A DNA stretch of 64,000 nucleotides from Paraburkholderia tropica (lineage in GTDB: Bacteria; Pseudomonadota; Gammaproteobacteria; Burkholderiales; Burkholderiaceae). Of this stretch, positions 8,473-18,983 are shown piece after piece; the first letter of the stretch is position 1; the number at the start of each line of letters is the position of its first letter. Made by a program: the position numbers and the translations under genes. The stretch lies in NCBI RefSeq assembly GCF_900109265.1, contig NZ_FNZM01000011.1, positions 248,001-312,000 of the forward strand. Direction: 5' to 3'. The notes under the pieces were generated by a model, which saw only the letters and a list, made by a program, of their open reading frames with translations, was not told the DNA's origin and did not search any database.

Positions 8473-9252
8473 ATGGACATGGGCATCGCAGGACGCAGCG
8501 CGCTGGTGTGCGCCGCAAGCAAGGGACTGGGGCGCGGCTGCGCCGAGGCGCTCGCCGCCGAGGGCGTGAACGTGACGATCGTCGCGCGCACGGAACAGAC
8601 GCTCGAGGAAACCGCCGCGCAGATCCGCGCCGCGACCGGCGTCGAGGTCAAGGCCGTGGCCTGCGACATCACCACCGAAGCGGGCCGCGCCGCCGCGCTG
8701 GCTGCGTGCCCGTCGCCGGACATTCTCGTGAACAACGCGGGCGGTCCGCCGCCGGGCGATTTCCGCAGCTTCACGCACGAGCAGTGGATCGCCGCGCTCG
8801 AAGGCAACATGCTCACGCCGATCGCGCTGATCCAGGCGACCATCGACGGCATGACCGCGCGCGGTTTCGGGCGCATCGTCAACATCACGAGTTCGTCGGT
8901 GAAGGCGCCGATCGACGTGCTGGGCCTGTCGAACGGCGCGCGCTCGGGACTCACGGGCTTCGTCGCGGGCGTCGCGCGCCAGGTCGCGAGCACGGGCGTG
9001 ACGATCAACAACCTGCTGCCGGGCGCGTTCGACACCGACCGCATCCGCTCGACCATCGTCGCTCAGGCGCAGAAGCAGAATCTTTCGCTCGACGAAGTGC
9101 GCGCGCGCCGCGTGAAGTCGATTCCGGTCGGCCGCTTCGGCACGCCCGACGAATTCGGCCGCGCCTGTGCGTTCCTGTGCAGCGTGCACGCGGGCTATAT
9201 CACTGGACAGAACTGGCTCATCGACGGCGGCGCCTATCCGGGCACCTTCTGA
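8473..9252 (+). CDS. SDR-family oxidoreductase lacking the YxxxK motif
   Basis: A 259-aa short-chain dehydrogenase/reductase-like protein. The Rossmann glycine motif is degenerate (CAASKGLG instead of TGxxxGIG), while NNAGGPPPG corresponds to the NNAG motif. The segment after NITSSSVKAP reads DVLGLSNGARSGLTG, where ordinary SDRs carry YxxxK, so the catalytic Tyr and Lys are replaced. This matches a known beta-ketoacyl-ACP-reductase-like subgroup that departs from the SDR tetrad. It could still bind NAD(P) or act by another mechanism. The start ATG at 8473 follows an AGAGGA-containing stretch. It precedes mgsA by 92 bp on the same strand. The substrate is unknown. Confidence 0.88.
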   Translation: MDMGIAGRSALVCAASKGLGRGCAEALAAEGVNVTIVARTEQTLEETAAQIRAATGVEVKAVACDITTEAGRAAALAACPSPDILVNNAGGPPPGDFRSFTHEQWIAALEGNMLTPIALIQATIDGMTARGFGRIVNITSSSVKAPIDVLGLSNGARSGLTGFVAGVARQVASTGVTINNLLPGAFDTDRIRSTIVAQAQKQNLSLDEVRARRVKSIPVGRFGTPDEFGRACAFLCSVHAGYITGQNWLIDGGAYPGTF

Positions 9253-9344
9253 GCGGGCATAGTGCGCACGACGGCGTCCGGTCATCCGGCCGGCACGCCG
9301 CGATTCTTTCATCGACACCCGACACACCCAAGGAGCAGAAGGCC

Positions 9345-9734
9345 ATGCCCACCCGCGTCGCGCTGATCGCGCACGACCATAAAAAAGACGACATCGTCCG
9401 GCTGACCGGCGAATACGTCGACACGTTGCGCCGCTGCGCGCTGCTTGCCACGGGCACGACCGGCGGGCGCATCGAGGCGGCGCACGGCCTGAACGTCGAG
9501 CGCATGCTGTCCGGCCCGCACGGCGGCGATTTGCAGATCGGCGCGCAACTGGCCGAGGGCAAGGTCGACGTGGTGATTTTCCTGCGCGATCCGATGACCC
9601 CGCAGCCGCACGAACCCGACATCAACGCACTCGTGCGCGCCTGCGACGTGCACGACGTGCCGTGCGCGACCAACATCTCGACGGCGCGCATGATTCTCGA
9701 CGTGCTCACGCAGCGTATGAAGGACGTGGTGTAA
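9345..9734 (+). CDS. mgsA: Methylglyoxal synthase
   Basis: Converts dihydroxyacetone phosphate to methylglyoxal and phosphate, a bypass relieving sugar-phosphate stress. The 129-aa protein begins MPTRVALIAHDHKKDDIV, with the phosphate-binding ATGTTGG loop and the catalytic region GPHGGDLQIGAQ (Asp62), followed by VIFLRDPM and the C-terminal ATNISTA. The frame is open far upstream, but the ATG at 9345, 8 bases after an AAGGAG, gives the standard length. Confidence 0.95.
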   Translation: MPTRVALIAHDHKKDDIVRLTGEYVDTLRRCALLATGTTGGRIEAAHGLNVERMLSGPHGGDLQIGAQLAEGKVDVVIFLRDPMTPQPHEPDINALVRACDVHDVPCATNISTARMILDVLTQRMKDVV

Positions 9735-9738
9735 GCCG

Positions 9739-9768
9739 CATCGAGACACATCGAAACGCAGCGAGACA
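9739..9768. repeat. Degenerate 10-bp triplicate in mgsA-quinone reductase spacer
   Basis: Three adjacent 10-bp units, CATCGAGACA, CATCGAAACG and CAGCGAGACA, fill 9739-9768 immediately after the mgsA stop. They differ at up to three positions, so this looks like an older duplication that has drifted. Confidence 0.65.
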
Positions 9769-9817
9769 GATTGACTCCGACTTTTGCACGCATTGGCACG
9801 ACTCAAGGAGACATGAG

Positions 9818-10792
9818 ATGAGCAAGGCAATCCGATACGACAAGACCGGCGGCCCCGACGTCATGAAGTGGGTGGACGTCGAAGTGGGCGAGCCGGGCGA
9901 GGGCGAGATCCGCGTGAAGCAGACCGCCTGCGGTCTGAATTACATCGACGTGTATTTCCGCACCGGCCTCTATCCGCAGGCGCTGCCCGCGGGTCTGGGC
10001 ATGGAAGCGGCCGGCGAGGTGACGGCGGTCGGCGCGGGCGTGACGAGCGTGAAGGTGGGCGAGCGCATCGCCTATGTCGCGCGTCCGCCGGGCGCGTATG
10101 CGCAGGAGCGCGTGCTGCGCGCCGACCAGGTGATCCGCGTGCCCGATTCGATCAGCGACGAGCAGGCCGCCTCGCTCATGCTGCAAGGCCTGACCGCGCA
10201 ATATCTGCTGCGCCGCACCTATCGCGTGAAGGCCGGCGACACGATCCTGATTTCGGCGGCGGCGGGCGGCGTGGGCCTGATCGTCTGCCAGTGGGCGAAG
10301 GCGCTGGGCGCGACCGTGATCGGCACAGTGGGCTCGGACGAAAAGGCCGAGATCGCGAAGGCGCACGGCTGCGATCACCCGATCGTCTACACGCGCGAGG
10401 ACTTCACGGCGCGCGTGCGCGAGATCACGAACGGCGCAGGCGTGCCCGTGGTGTACGACTCGATCGGCAAGGACACGTACACGAAGTCGCTCGACTGCCT
10501 CGCGCCGCTGGGCATGTTCGTGAGCTTCGGCAATGCGTCGGGGCCGCTGCCGCCGATCGATTCGTCGGAGTTCGCGGGACGCGGCTCGCTGTTCTTCACG
10601 CGCCCGACCTTGTTCACCTATATCGCCAAACGCGCCGACTACGAAGCGATGGCCGCCGAGCTGTTCGAGGCGGTGGCTTCGGGCAAGGTGAAGACGTCGA
10701 TCAATCAGCGTTACGCGCTCCAGGACGTGGGCCAGGCGCACACCGATCTCGAAGCGCGCCGCACCACGGGTTCGACGATCCTGCTGCCGTAA
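9818..10792 (+). CDS. NADPH:quinone oxidoreductase (zinc-independent MDR family)
   Basis: A 324-aa medium-chain dehydrogenase/reductase of the QOR type, reducing quinones with NADPH. It has the N-terminal GroES-like half with TACGLNYIDVYFRTGLYP and the NADPH-binding AAAGGVG at about 146-152. It lacks the zinc-binding Cys/His set of alcohol dehydrogenases. The start ATG at 9818 has AAGGAG upstream. Its physiological substrate is unproved. A strong terminator follows at 10831. Confidence 0.92.
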   Translation: MSKAIRYDKTGGPDVMKWVDVEVGEPGEGEIRVKQTACGLNYIDVYFRTGLYPQALPAGLGMEAAGEVTAVGAGVTSVKVGERIAYVARPPGAYAQERVLRADQVIRVPDSISDEQAASLMLQGLTAQYLLRRTYRVKAGDTILISAAAGGVGLIVCQWAKALGATVIGTVGSDEKAEIAKAHGCDHPIVYTREDFTARVREITNGAGVPVVYDSIGKDTYTKSLDCLAPLGMFVSFGNASGPLPPIDSSEFAGRGSLFFTRPTLFTYIAKRADYEAMAAELFEAVASGKVKTSINQRYALQDVGQAHTDLEARRTTGSTILLP

Positions 10793-10830
10793 ACACGCGG
10801 TTTCGCTCACGGCGTTTCCAGCCGATAAAA

Positions 10831-10862
10831 AAGGCGCGCATGTCAGCCATGCGCGCCTTTTT
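10831..10862 (+). terminator. Rho-independent terminator after the quinone oxidoreductase
   Basis: A perfect 12-bp stem (AAGGCGCGCATG at 10831-10842 with its complement at 10848-10859) with a 5-base loop is followed by a T-run. A-residues precede the stem, so it could also work in the other direction. Confidence 0.9.
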
Positions 10863-11063
10863 GTTTGTCCTTTGTTTGTCTTTTACTTTCCGCCCGTTTG
10901 CTTTCGCGCGCCGCCGCGCCTTGTCCGACAAGGCGGCGCGCGCGCATGCGCATACCGATGCCGTCCGCGTTTACGCGTTTTTTATACGCACGCCCCAAGC
11001 TTTGATCCGGATTTAACGCGATAAACCTTACCTTACCGCCATCCATCAATGGAGAACACGACA

Positions 11064-11189
11064 ATGGATGTGCTGTATATCGGGGGGCTGGCGGTCTTCG
11101 CCGCGCTCACTTATGCGTTGATCGCCGGCTGCGAGAAGCTCATGCAGTACCGCCGCGCCGATCAGGGTGTCAAGGGAGCGCGCTCATGA
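11064..11189 (+). CDS. Unnamed 41-aa membrane peptide heading the kdp operon
   Basis: Predicted 41-residue peptide MDVLYIGGLAVFAALTYAL-, one membrane helix at about 4-21, then a basic tail with LMQYRRADQG. It begins at an ATG eight bases after GGAG and ends in an ATGA overlap with kdpF, strong evidence for translation as part of the operon. It is distinct from KdpF, which follows. I recall similar short unnamed peptides preceding kdpF in other proteobacteria, but no function is established to my knowledge. By position, the likeliest role is a structural or assembly peptide of the Kdp pump. Confidence 0.75.
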   Translation: MDVLYIGGLAVFAALTYALIAGCEKLMQYRRADQGVKGARS

Positions 11190-11278
11190 CCTGGATTTTC
11201 TGGTTGTCGGGGGCGGCGACGCTGTTGCTGTTCGTCTATCTCGTCCATGCGCTGCTGCGCGCGGAGGACATCGAATGA
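11186..11278 (+). CDS. kdpF: Potassium-transporting ATPase subunit KdpF
   Basis: A 30-aa single-helix peptide, MTWIFWLSGAATLLLFVYLV followed by HALLRAEDIE, matching KdpF in length and in the C-terminal YLxxALLRAE motif. KdpF stabilises the KdpFABC complex in the inner membrane. The gene overlaps the preceding peptide by four bases (ATGA at 11186-11189) and kdpA by four bases (ATGA at 11275-11278), so all three appear translationally coupled. Confidence 0.9.
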   Translation: MTWIFWLSGAATLLLFVYLVHALLRAEDIE

Positions 11279-13080
11279 ACGCCAACAATCTGCTGCAAAC
11301 CGGGCTGTTCATCGCCGTGCTGCTGGCGCTCGCGGTACCCGTCGCGGGCTATATCACGCGCGTGCTCGACGGCCGTTCGCGCGTCGTGCGCCTGTTCGCG
11401 CCGGTGGAGAATCTGCTCTATCGCCTCGCGGGCGTGGACGTCAACGCCGAGATGAACTGGAAGCGCTATGCGTTCGCCACCATCTCGTTCAACGTGCTGG
11501 GCGTGGGTTTCCTCTACCTGCTGCTGCGCATTCAAGGCTGGCTGCCGGGCAATCCGCAGACCTTCGGCGCGATGACCGTGGACGGCGCGTTCAACACGGC
11601 GGTCAGCTTCGTCACCAACACGAACTGGCAGGACTATTCGCCCGAACAGACCGTGAGCTATCTCACGCAGATGCTCGGTCTCACGGTGCAGAACTTCCTC
11701 TCGGCGGCCACCGGCATCGTCGTGGTGGTCGCGCTGATTCGCGGTTTCGCTCGCCATTCGGCGCAGACCATCGGCAACTTCTGGGTCGACCTCACGCGCA
11801 CGACGCTCTACATCCTCGTGCCGATGGCGGCGCTCGTCACGGCGCTGCTGATGAGCCAGGGCATGATCCAGAACTTCAAGTCGTATCAGGACGTGCCGAC
11901 GCTGCAAACCACGACCTATGCCGCGCCGAAGCTCGATGCGCAGGGCAATCCGGTCAAGGACGAGAAGGGCAACGCCGTCACCGTCGATACCAAGGTGACG
12001 ACGCAGACGCTCGCGATGGGTCCGGTCGCCTCGCAGGAAGCGATCAAGATGCTCGGCACCAACGGCGGCGGTTTCTTCAACGCCAATTCCGCGCATCCGT
12101 ACGAAAACCCGACGCCGTTTTCGAACTTCGTCGAAATGTTGGCGATCCTGATCATTCCGGCCGCGCTCTGTCTCGTGTTTGGCAACATGGTCGGCGACCG
12201 CCGGCAGGGCGTGGCGGTGCTCGCGGTGATGACGATCGCGTTCGCCGTGGCGGTGGGCGTCGAATTGTCCGCGGAACAAAGCGGCAACCCGATGTTCACG
12301 TCGCTCAACGTCGATCAGCACGCGAGTGCGCTGCAGGCCGGCGGCAACATGGAAGGCAAGGAAACGCGCTTTGGTATCGCGCAGACGGGCATTTTCGTCG
12401 TGACCACCACGGCGGCGTCGTGCGGCGCGGTCAACGCGATGCACGATTCGCTCACGCCGATCGGCGGCCTCGTGCCGATGCTCTTCATTCAACTCGGCGA
12501 AGTGATCTTCGGCGGCGTGGGCTCGGGCCTCTACGGCATGCTCGTGTTCGCATTGCTCGCGGTGTTCGTGGCGGGCCTGATGATCGGCCGCACGCCCGAA
12601 TACGTGGGCAAAAAGATCGAATCGTTCGAGATGAAGATGGTGTCGATCGTGATTCTGCTCACGCCGCTGCTGGTGCTGCTCGGCACCTCGATCGCCGTGC
12701 TCACCGCCGCGGGCAAGGCCGGCATCGCCAATCCGGGCGCGCACGGTTTCTCCGAAATCCTCTACGCGTTCAGCTCTGCCGCGAACAACAACGGCAGCGC
12801 GTTCGCGGGCCTGACCGTCAGCACGCCGTTCTACAACTGGCTGCTCGGCATTGCGATGTGGTTCGGCCGTTTCGGCACCATCGTGCCGGTGCTGGCGATC
12901 GCGGGTTCGCTCGCGAGCAAGAAGCGCATCGCCGTGACGGGCGGCACGCTGCCCACGCATGGCCCGCTGTTCGTCGTGCTGCTGCTCGGCTGCGTGCTGC
13001 TGGTGGGCGCGCTCACCTACGTGCCGGCGCTTGCGCTCGGTCCGGGTGTCGAGCATCTGATCATGCTCGGCGTGCATTGA
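11275..13080 (+). CDS. kdpA: Potassium-transporting ATPase subunit A
   Basis: The K+-channel-like subunit of the high-affinity KdpFABC pump, related to Trk/Ktr channels, in the inner membrane. The 601-aa protein has many hydrophobic segments and filter-like motifs such as VSFVTNTNWQDY, LGTNGGGFFNANSAHPYENP, AASCGAVNAMHDS and SAANNNGSAFAGL. The periplasmic loop around 210-250 is rich in Asp, Lys and Thr. The start ATG at 11275 overlaps the kdpF stop. It is 16 bp upstream of kdpB. Confidence 0.97.
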   Translation: MNANNLLQTGLFIAVLLALAVPVAGYITRVLDGRSRVVRLFAPVENLLYRLAGVDVNAEMNWKRYAFATISFNVLGVGFLYLLLRIQGWLPGNPQTFGAMTVDGAFNTAVSFVTNTNWQDYSPEQTVSYLTQMLGLTVQNFLSAATGIVVVVALIRGFARHSAQTIGNFWVDLTRTTLYILVPMAALVTALLMSQGMIQNFKSYQDVPTLQTTTYAAPKLDAQGNPVKDEKGNAVTVDTKVTTQTLAMGPVASQEAIKMLGTNGGGFFNANSAHPYENPTPFSNFVEMLAILIIPAALCLVFGNMVGDRRQGVAVLAVMTIAFAVAVGVELSAEQSGNPMFTSLNVDQHASALQAGGNMEGKETRFGIAQTGIFVVTTTAASCGAVNAMHDSLTPIGGLVPMLFIQLGEVIFGGVGSGLYGMLVFALLAVFVAGLMIGRTPEYVGKKIESFEMKMVSIVILLTPLLVLLGTSIAVLTAAGKAGIANPGAHGFSEILYAFSSAANNNGSAFAGLTVSTPFYNWLLGIAMWFGRFGTIVPVLAIAGSLASKKRIAVTGGTLPTHGPLFVVLLLGCVLLVGALTYVPALALGPGVEHLIMLGVH

Positions 13081-13096
13081 ACGGGGATCTTTCGAA

Positions 13097-15181
<2,085 letters not shown>

Positions 15182-15197
15182 GGTGCGCGCCTCACAC

Positions 15198-15236
15198 ATG
15201 CGCCTTGCAGATGCGCCTCGCAAATGCGCCTCGCAA
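15198..15236. repeat. Three 13-bp tandem units between kdpB and kdpC
   Basis: ATGCGCCTTGCAG (15198-15210), ATGCGCCTCGCAA (15211-15223) and ATGCGCCTCGCAA (15224-15236) are contiguous and followed by a truncated ATGA. Each unit begins with ATG, and because 13 is not a multiple of three the units place ATGs in successive frames. The third ATG is in frame with kdpC. Confidence 0.9.
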
Positions 15237-15253
15237 ATGAACAGGAAGCCAAA

Positions 15254-15832
15254 ATGAAATCGCAGTTTCGTCCTCTGATCGTGATCTTCGCCGTGCTCGC
15301 GGCGATCACCGGGCTCGTCTATCCGGCCGTGATGACCGCGTTCGGGCAGGCCGTGTTCCACCGCCAGGTCAACGGCAGCCTCGTCGAAGTCGACGGCAAG
15401 GTGGTGGGCAGCGCGCTGATCGGCCAGCAGTTCGACGCGCCGCAGTACTTCTGGGGCCGCCTCTCGGCGACCGCGCCGATGCCGTACAACGCGCAGGGCT
15501 CGGGCGGCTCGAACTTCGGCCCGACCAACCCGGCGCTCGCCGATGAAGTCAAAGGCCGCATCGACGCGCTCAAGGCCGCGGGCACCGACGTCTCGCAGCC
15601 GATTCCCGCCGACCTGGTGACCTCGTCGGCGAGCGGTCTCGATCCGGAGATCTCGCCCGCCGCCGCCGCGTACCAGGTCGCACGCGTGGCGAAGGCGCGT
15701 CATCTGAGCGCCGGCGACGTGCAGGCGCTCGTGGACCGCTACACCCAGGGCCGCCAGTTCGGCCTGCTAGGCGAGCCGCGCGTGAACGTGCTGGAGCTGA
15801 ACCTCGCGCTCGACGGCAAGGAAGTGAGCTGA
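15254..15832 (+). CDS. kdpC: Potassium-transporting ATPase subunit C
   Basis: Single-span subunit of KdpFABC with a periplasmic domain, thought to raise the ATP affinity of KdpB. The 192-aa product starts MKSQFRPLIVIFAVLAAIT with an N-terminal membrane helix and carries the family motifs GSALIGQQFDAPQYFWGRLSA, GLDPEISPAAAAYQ and NVLELNLAL. I choose the ATG at 15254, preceded by AGGAAG, over the in-frame ATG at 15224, which lies inside the 13-bp repeat array and would add ten non-family residues. Confidence 0.95.
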   Translation: MKSQFRPLIVIFAVLAAITGLVYPAVMTAFGQAVFHRQVNGSLVEVDGKVVGSALIGQQFDAPQYFWGRLSATAPMPYNAQGSGGSNFGPTNPALADEVKGRIDALKAAGTDVSQPIPADLVTSSASGLDPEISPAAAAYQVARVAKARHLSAGDVQALVDRYTQGRQFGLLGEPRVNVLELNLALDGKEVS

Positions 15833-15864
15833 ATCCGCTGACGGGGTAAGCCTCGCAGGCTGGA

Positions 15865-15907
15865 TGGCCACCGCACGCCGCCTTTCGCGCGGCGTGCGGT
15901 TTGCCAT
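15865..15907 (+). terminator. Hairpin between kdpC and kdpD
   Basis: A perfect 12-bp stem (ACCGCACGCCGC at 15870-15881 with 15889-15900, 7-base loop) extended by ATGGC/GCCAT at 15865-15869 and 15903-15907. No long T-run follows. It may be a weak or factor-dependent terminator, or a processing element that lowers kdpDE expression relative to the pump. Confidence 0.55.
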
Positions 15908-16019
15908 TTCGGCGCCACGGTGAGACGATCGGCGATGGCGTTCCGGCGCTTGCCGACCCGCGCCGGGTGCGAATCACCACACTGCGCACAACACGCGAAA
16001 CACATAACGCGAAATCCGC

Positions 16020-18983
16020 ATGAACCGTCCCGATCCCGACGAACTCCTCGACCGGCTGCAACGCGATGAAGAAAAACGCCGCCGCGGCAAGCTGAAGATT
16101 TTCTTCGGCGCGTCGGCAGGCGTCGGCAAGACTTACGCGATGCTGCAAGCCGCGCGCCGCCGCGCCGACGAAGGCGTGGACGTGGTGGTCGGCATCGTCG
16201 AAACGCATGGGCGCAGCGAAACCGCCGCGCTTACGAACGGCCTCGACGTGATGCCGCGCCAGCGCCTCGCGTATCGCGGCCGCATGCTCGACGAATTCGA
16301 TCTCGACGCCGCGCTCGCGCGCAAGCCGCAACTCGTGCTGGTCGACGAACTCGCGCATTCGAACGTGCCGGGCGCGCGCCATCTGAAGCGCTGGCAGGAC
16401 GTCTACGAACTGCTCGACGCGGGCATCGACGTTTATACGACCGTCAACGTGCAGCACCTCGAAAGCCTCAACGACGTGGTCGGGCAGATCACCGGCATCC
16501 GCGTCTGGGAGACGGTGCCCGACCGCGTGTTCGACGGCGCCGACGAAGTCACGCTGGTCGACCTGCCCGCCGAGGAACTGCTCGACCGCATGCGCGACGG
16601 CAAGGTGTATCTGCCCGCGCAGGCCGAGCGCGCGGTGCGCAACTTCTTCCGCAAGGGCAATCTGATCGCGCTGCGCGAACTGGCGCTGCGCCGCACGGCC
16701 GACCGCGTCGATGCGCAGATGCACGAATATCGCGCCGACCGTTCGATCCAGCACGTCTGGCAGGCGCGCGAGCGGCTGCTCGTGTGCGTCGGGCCGGGGC
16801 CGGAAGCGCCTGCGCTGGTGCGCGCGGCGGCGCGCCTCGCCGCGAGTCTCAAGGCCGACTGGATTGCCGTCTACGTCGAAACGCCGAAGCTCCAGCGCCT
16901 GCCCGACGCGATCCGCGAACGCACGCTCGGCGCGCTCAAGCTGGCCTCCGAACTGGGCGCGGAAACCTCGACGCTCGCGGGCGAGGACGCCGCCGTCACG
17001 CTCGCGGGTTACGCGCGGCTGCGCAACGTCTCGAAGCTGGTCGCGGGCGCGTCGCTGCGCAGCGGCTTCTCGCGTTGGTGGCGCAGGCCGTTCGGCGAGC
17101 GGCTCGCGGAACAATCCGGCGACGTCGACCTGACGCTGGTGCGCGCGAGCGGCAACGACGTCGACCGTTTGATCGGCCGCAGCGGGGGCGATGGTCGCGA
17201 CGCGGGCTCGGCCGCCGCGCGCGCCGCCAACGCGTGGCGCGCAGCCATCGCCGAGGGCGCCGCGCATCGCTCGCCGCCGCGCGCGTATGCGGCGGCGCTG
17301 GCGATCTGCGCGGGCATCACGCTGCTCGCCAACCAGTTGAACGACCGCATCGCGCTCGCCAATCTCGTGATGCTGTATCTGCTCGGCGTGATCTTCGCGG
17401 CCACGAAGCTCGGGCGCGGGCCGGGCGTCATGCTCTCGTTCGCGAGCGTGGCCGCCTACGACTTTTTCTTCGTGCCGCCGCGCCTGTCGTTCTCGGTCAG
17501 CGACACGCAGTATCTGCTGACCTTCGTGGGCATGTTGCTGACCTCGCTCGTCATCAGCCATCTCACGTCGAGCCTGCGCCGCGAGGCGAGCGTCGCGCAG
17601 CGCCGCGAACAGCGCACCGGCGCGATGTATGCGATGGCGCGCGAACTCGCCGCCGCGCTTGCGACCGAGCAGATCGTCGCGATCGGCAGCCGCCATGTGA
17701 GCGAGGTGTTCAACGCGCGCGTCGGCATTCTGTTGCCCGATAGCGCCGACAAGGTGCAGCAGAAGATCGAGGACCCCGATCCGCAGATCATGCTCGACGC
17801 CGCGAGCCTCGATCTCGACGTCGGCCAGTGGGTCTACGACCAGCAGAAACCGGCGGGTCACGGCACCGACACCTTGCCCGCCGCCGCCGCGCGCTATCTG
17901 CCGCTCAAGGCGCCGATGCGCACGCGCGGCGTGCTGGCCGTGGTCACGCGCGACGCGCGCGAATTGCAGGTGCCCGAGCAGCAGCGCATGCTCGACGCCT
18001 TCGCCGCGCAGATCGCGCTCGCGCTCGAACGCGTGCACTACGTCGAGATCGCGCGCGACGCGCTCGTCAACATGGAGTCCGAACGGCTGCGCAACTCGCT
18101 GCTTTCGGCGATTTCGCACGATCTGCGCACGCCGCTCACGACCATCGTCGGCTTTTCGTCGATGCTGGCGCAGACGCACGAGCCCGGCGCGCCTGACGAC
18201 ACGCACAGCGCGCGCACCGGCGAGCTGATCGAGGCGATACACGACGAGGCGCTGCGCATGACCGGCATCGTCACGAATCTGCTCGACATGGCGCGTCTGC
18301 AGGCGGGCAGCCTCAAGCTCAACCGGCAGTGGACGCTGCTGGAGGAAACCGTGGGCGCGGCGCTCGCCGCGTGCCGCCGCGTGCTCGCGCGCCATCCGGT
18401 GCAGGTGAAGCTGGAGGCGGGCTTGCCGTTGCTGCAGCTCGACGCCGTGCTGATGGAGCGGCTCTTTTCGAATCTGCTGGAAAACGCGGCGAAATACACG
18501 CCGCCCGACACGCCGCTGACGATCGCCGCGCGCCGCATCGAGGAGCACGGCCAGCCTTTCGTGCGCGTGAGCATCGACGATCGCGGGCCGGGCCTGCCGC
18601 CTGGCATGAACGAGCGCATCTTCGAGAAGTTCACGCGCGGCGAGAAAGAGTCGGCGAAACCGGGCATCGGGCTCGGGCTCGCGATCTGCCGCGCGATCGT
18701 GGAAGCGCACGGCGGTACAATCGGCGCGGCCAATCGCGTCGATGCCGACGGCCAGACGGAAGGCGCGTCGTTCTGGTTCGCGCTGCCCGTGGAAGCGCCG
18801 CCGCCGTTGCCGAGCGACGTCGCCGAGTCCGAAGAGGCCGATGCAGCCGACGCGGAACACGGCCTTCATGACGCGCTCGACGCGCATGACGAGACGCATG
18901 AAGCGCGCGACGGCGCTTCGGCGCCTTCAACCTTCGATCTGAAACCTGCATCGCATTCGAACCCGCATCCCGACCATGAGTGA
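16020..18983 (+). CDS. kdpD: Sensor histidine kinase KdpD
   Basis: Inner-membrane K+/turgor-responsive kinase controlling kdp through KdpE. The 987-aa domain order is standard: N-terminal KdpD domain with Walker A GASAGVGKT (30-38), a universal-stress-like domain (about 250-370), four closely spaced membrane helices (about 420-520), a GAF-like region, HisKA with ISHDLRTPL (His700), and HATPase with LLENAAKYTP and DRGPGLPPG. The C-terminus has an acidic Ala/His-rich tail of about 60 residues beyond the ATPase domain. It overlaps kdpE by 8 bp. The start ATG at 16020 has only a weak ribosome-binding site. Confidence 0.97.
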   Translation: MNRPDPDELLDRLQRDEEKRRRGKLKIFFGASAGVGKTYAMLQAARRRADEGVDVVVGIVETHGRSETAALTNGLDVMPRQRLAYRGRMLDEFDLDAALARKPQLVLVDELAHSNVPGARHLKRWQDVYELLDAGIDVYTTVNVQHLESLNDVVGQITGIRVWETVPDRVFDGADEVTLVDLPAEELLDRMRDGKVYLPAQAERAVRNFFRKGNLIALRELALRRTADRVDAQMHEYRADRSIQHVWQARERLLVCVGPGPEAPALVRAAARLAASLKADWIAVYVETPKLQRLPDAIRERTLGALKLASELGAETSTLAGEDAAVTLAGYARLRNVSKLVAGASLRSGFSRWWRRPFGERLAEQSGDVDLTLVRASGNDVDRLIGRSGGDGRDAGSAAARAANAWRAAIAEGAAHRSPPRAYAAALAICAGITLLANQLNDRIALANLVMLYLLGVIFAATKLGRGPGVMLSFASVAAYDFFFVPPRLSFSVSDTQYLLTFVGMLLTSLVISHLTSSLRREASVAQRREQRTGAMYAMARELAAALATEQIVAIGSRHVSEVFNARVGILLPDSADKVQQKIEDPDPQIMLDAASLDLDVGQWVYDQQKPAGHGTDTLPAAAARYLPLKAPMRTRGVLAVVTRDARELQVPEQQRMLDAFAAQIALALERVHYVEIARDALVNMESERLRNSLLSAISHDLRTPLTTIVGFSSMLAQTHEPGAPDDTHSARTGELIEAIHDEALRMTGIVTNLLDMARLQAGSLKLNRQWTLLEETVGAALAACRRVLARHPVQVKLEAGLPLLQLDAVLMERLFSNLLENAAKYTPPDTPLTIAARRIEEHGQPFVRVSIDDRGPGLPPGMNERIFEKFTRGEKESAKPGIGLGLAICRAIVEAHGGTIGAANRVDADGQTEGASFWFALPVEAPPPLPSDVAESEEADAADAEHGLHDALDAHDETHEARDGASAPSTFDLKPASHSNPHPDHE

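Noticed and set aside
7275..9344. Open frame that runs continuously into mgsA
   Set aside because: The stretch upstream of 9345 crosses upp (antisense) and the SDR gene (other frame) and has no family character; mgsA has its own start and ribosome-binding site, so it is not a fusion protein.
10863..11063. Possible KdpE box and promoter (TTTTTTATACGC, TTGATC) upstream of the kdp operon
   Set aside because: The matches are too poor and the spacing to a -10 is not convincing, so no regulatory site was annotated.
15198..15236. Tandem units here and at 8384 considered as a CRISPR array
   Set aside because: Units are contiguous without spacers and only 8-13 bp long; no cas genes are present.
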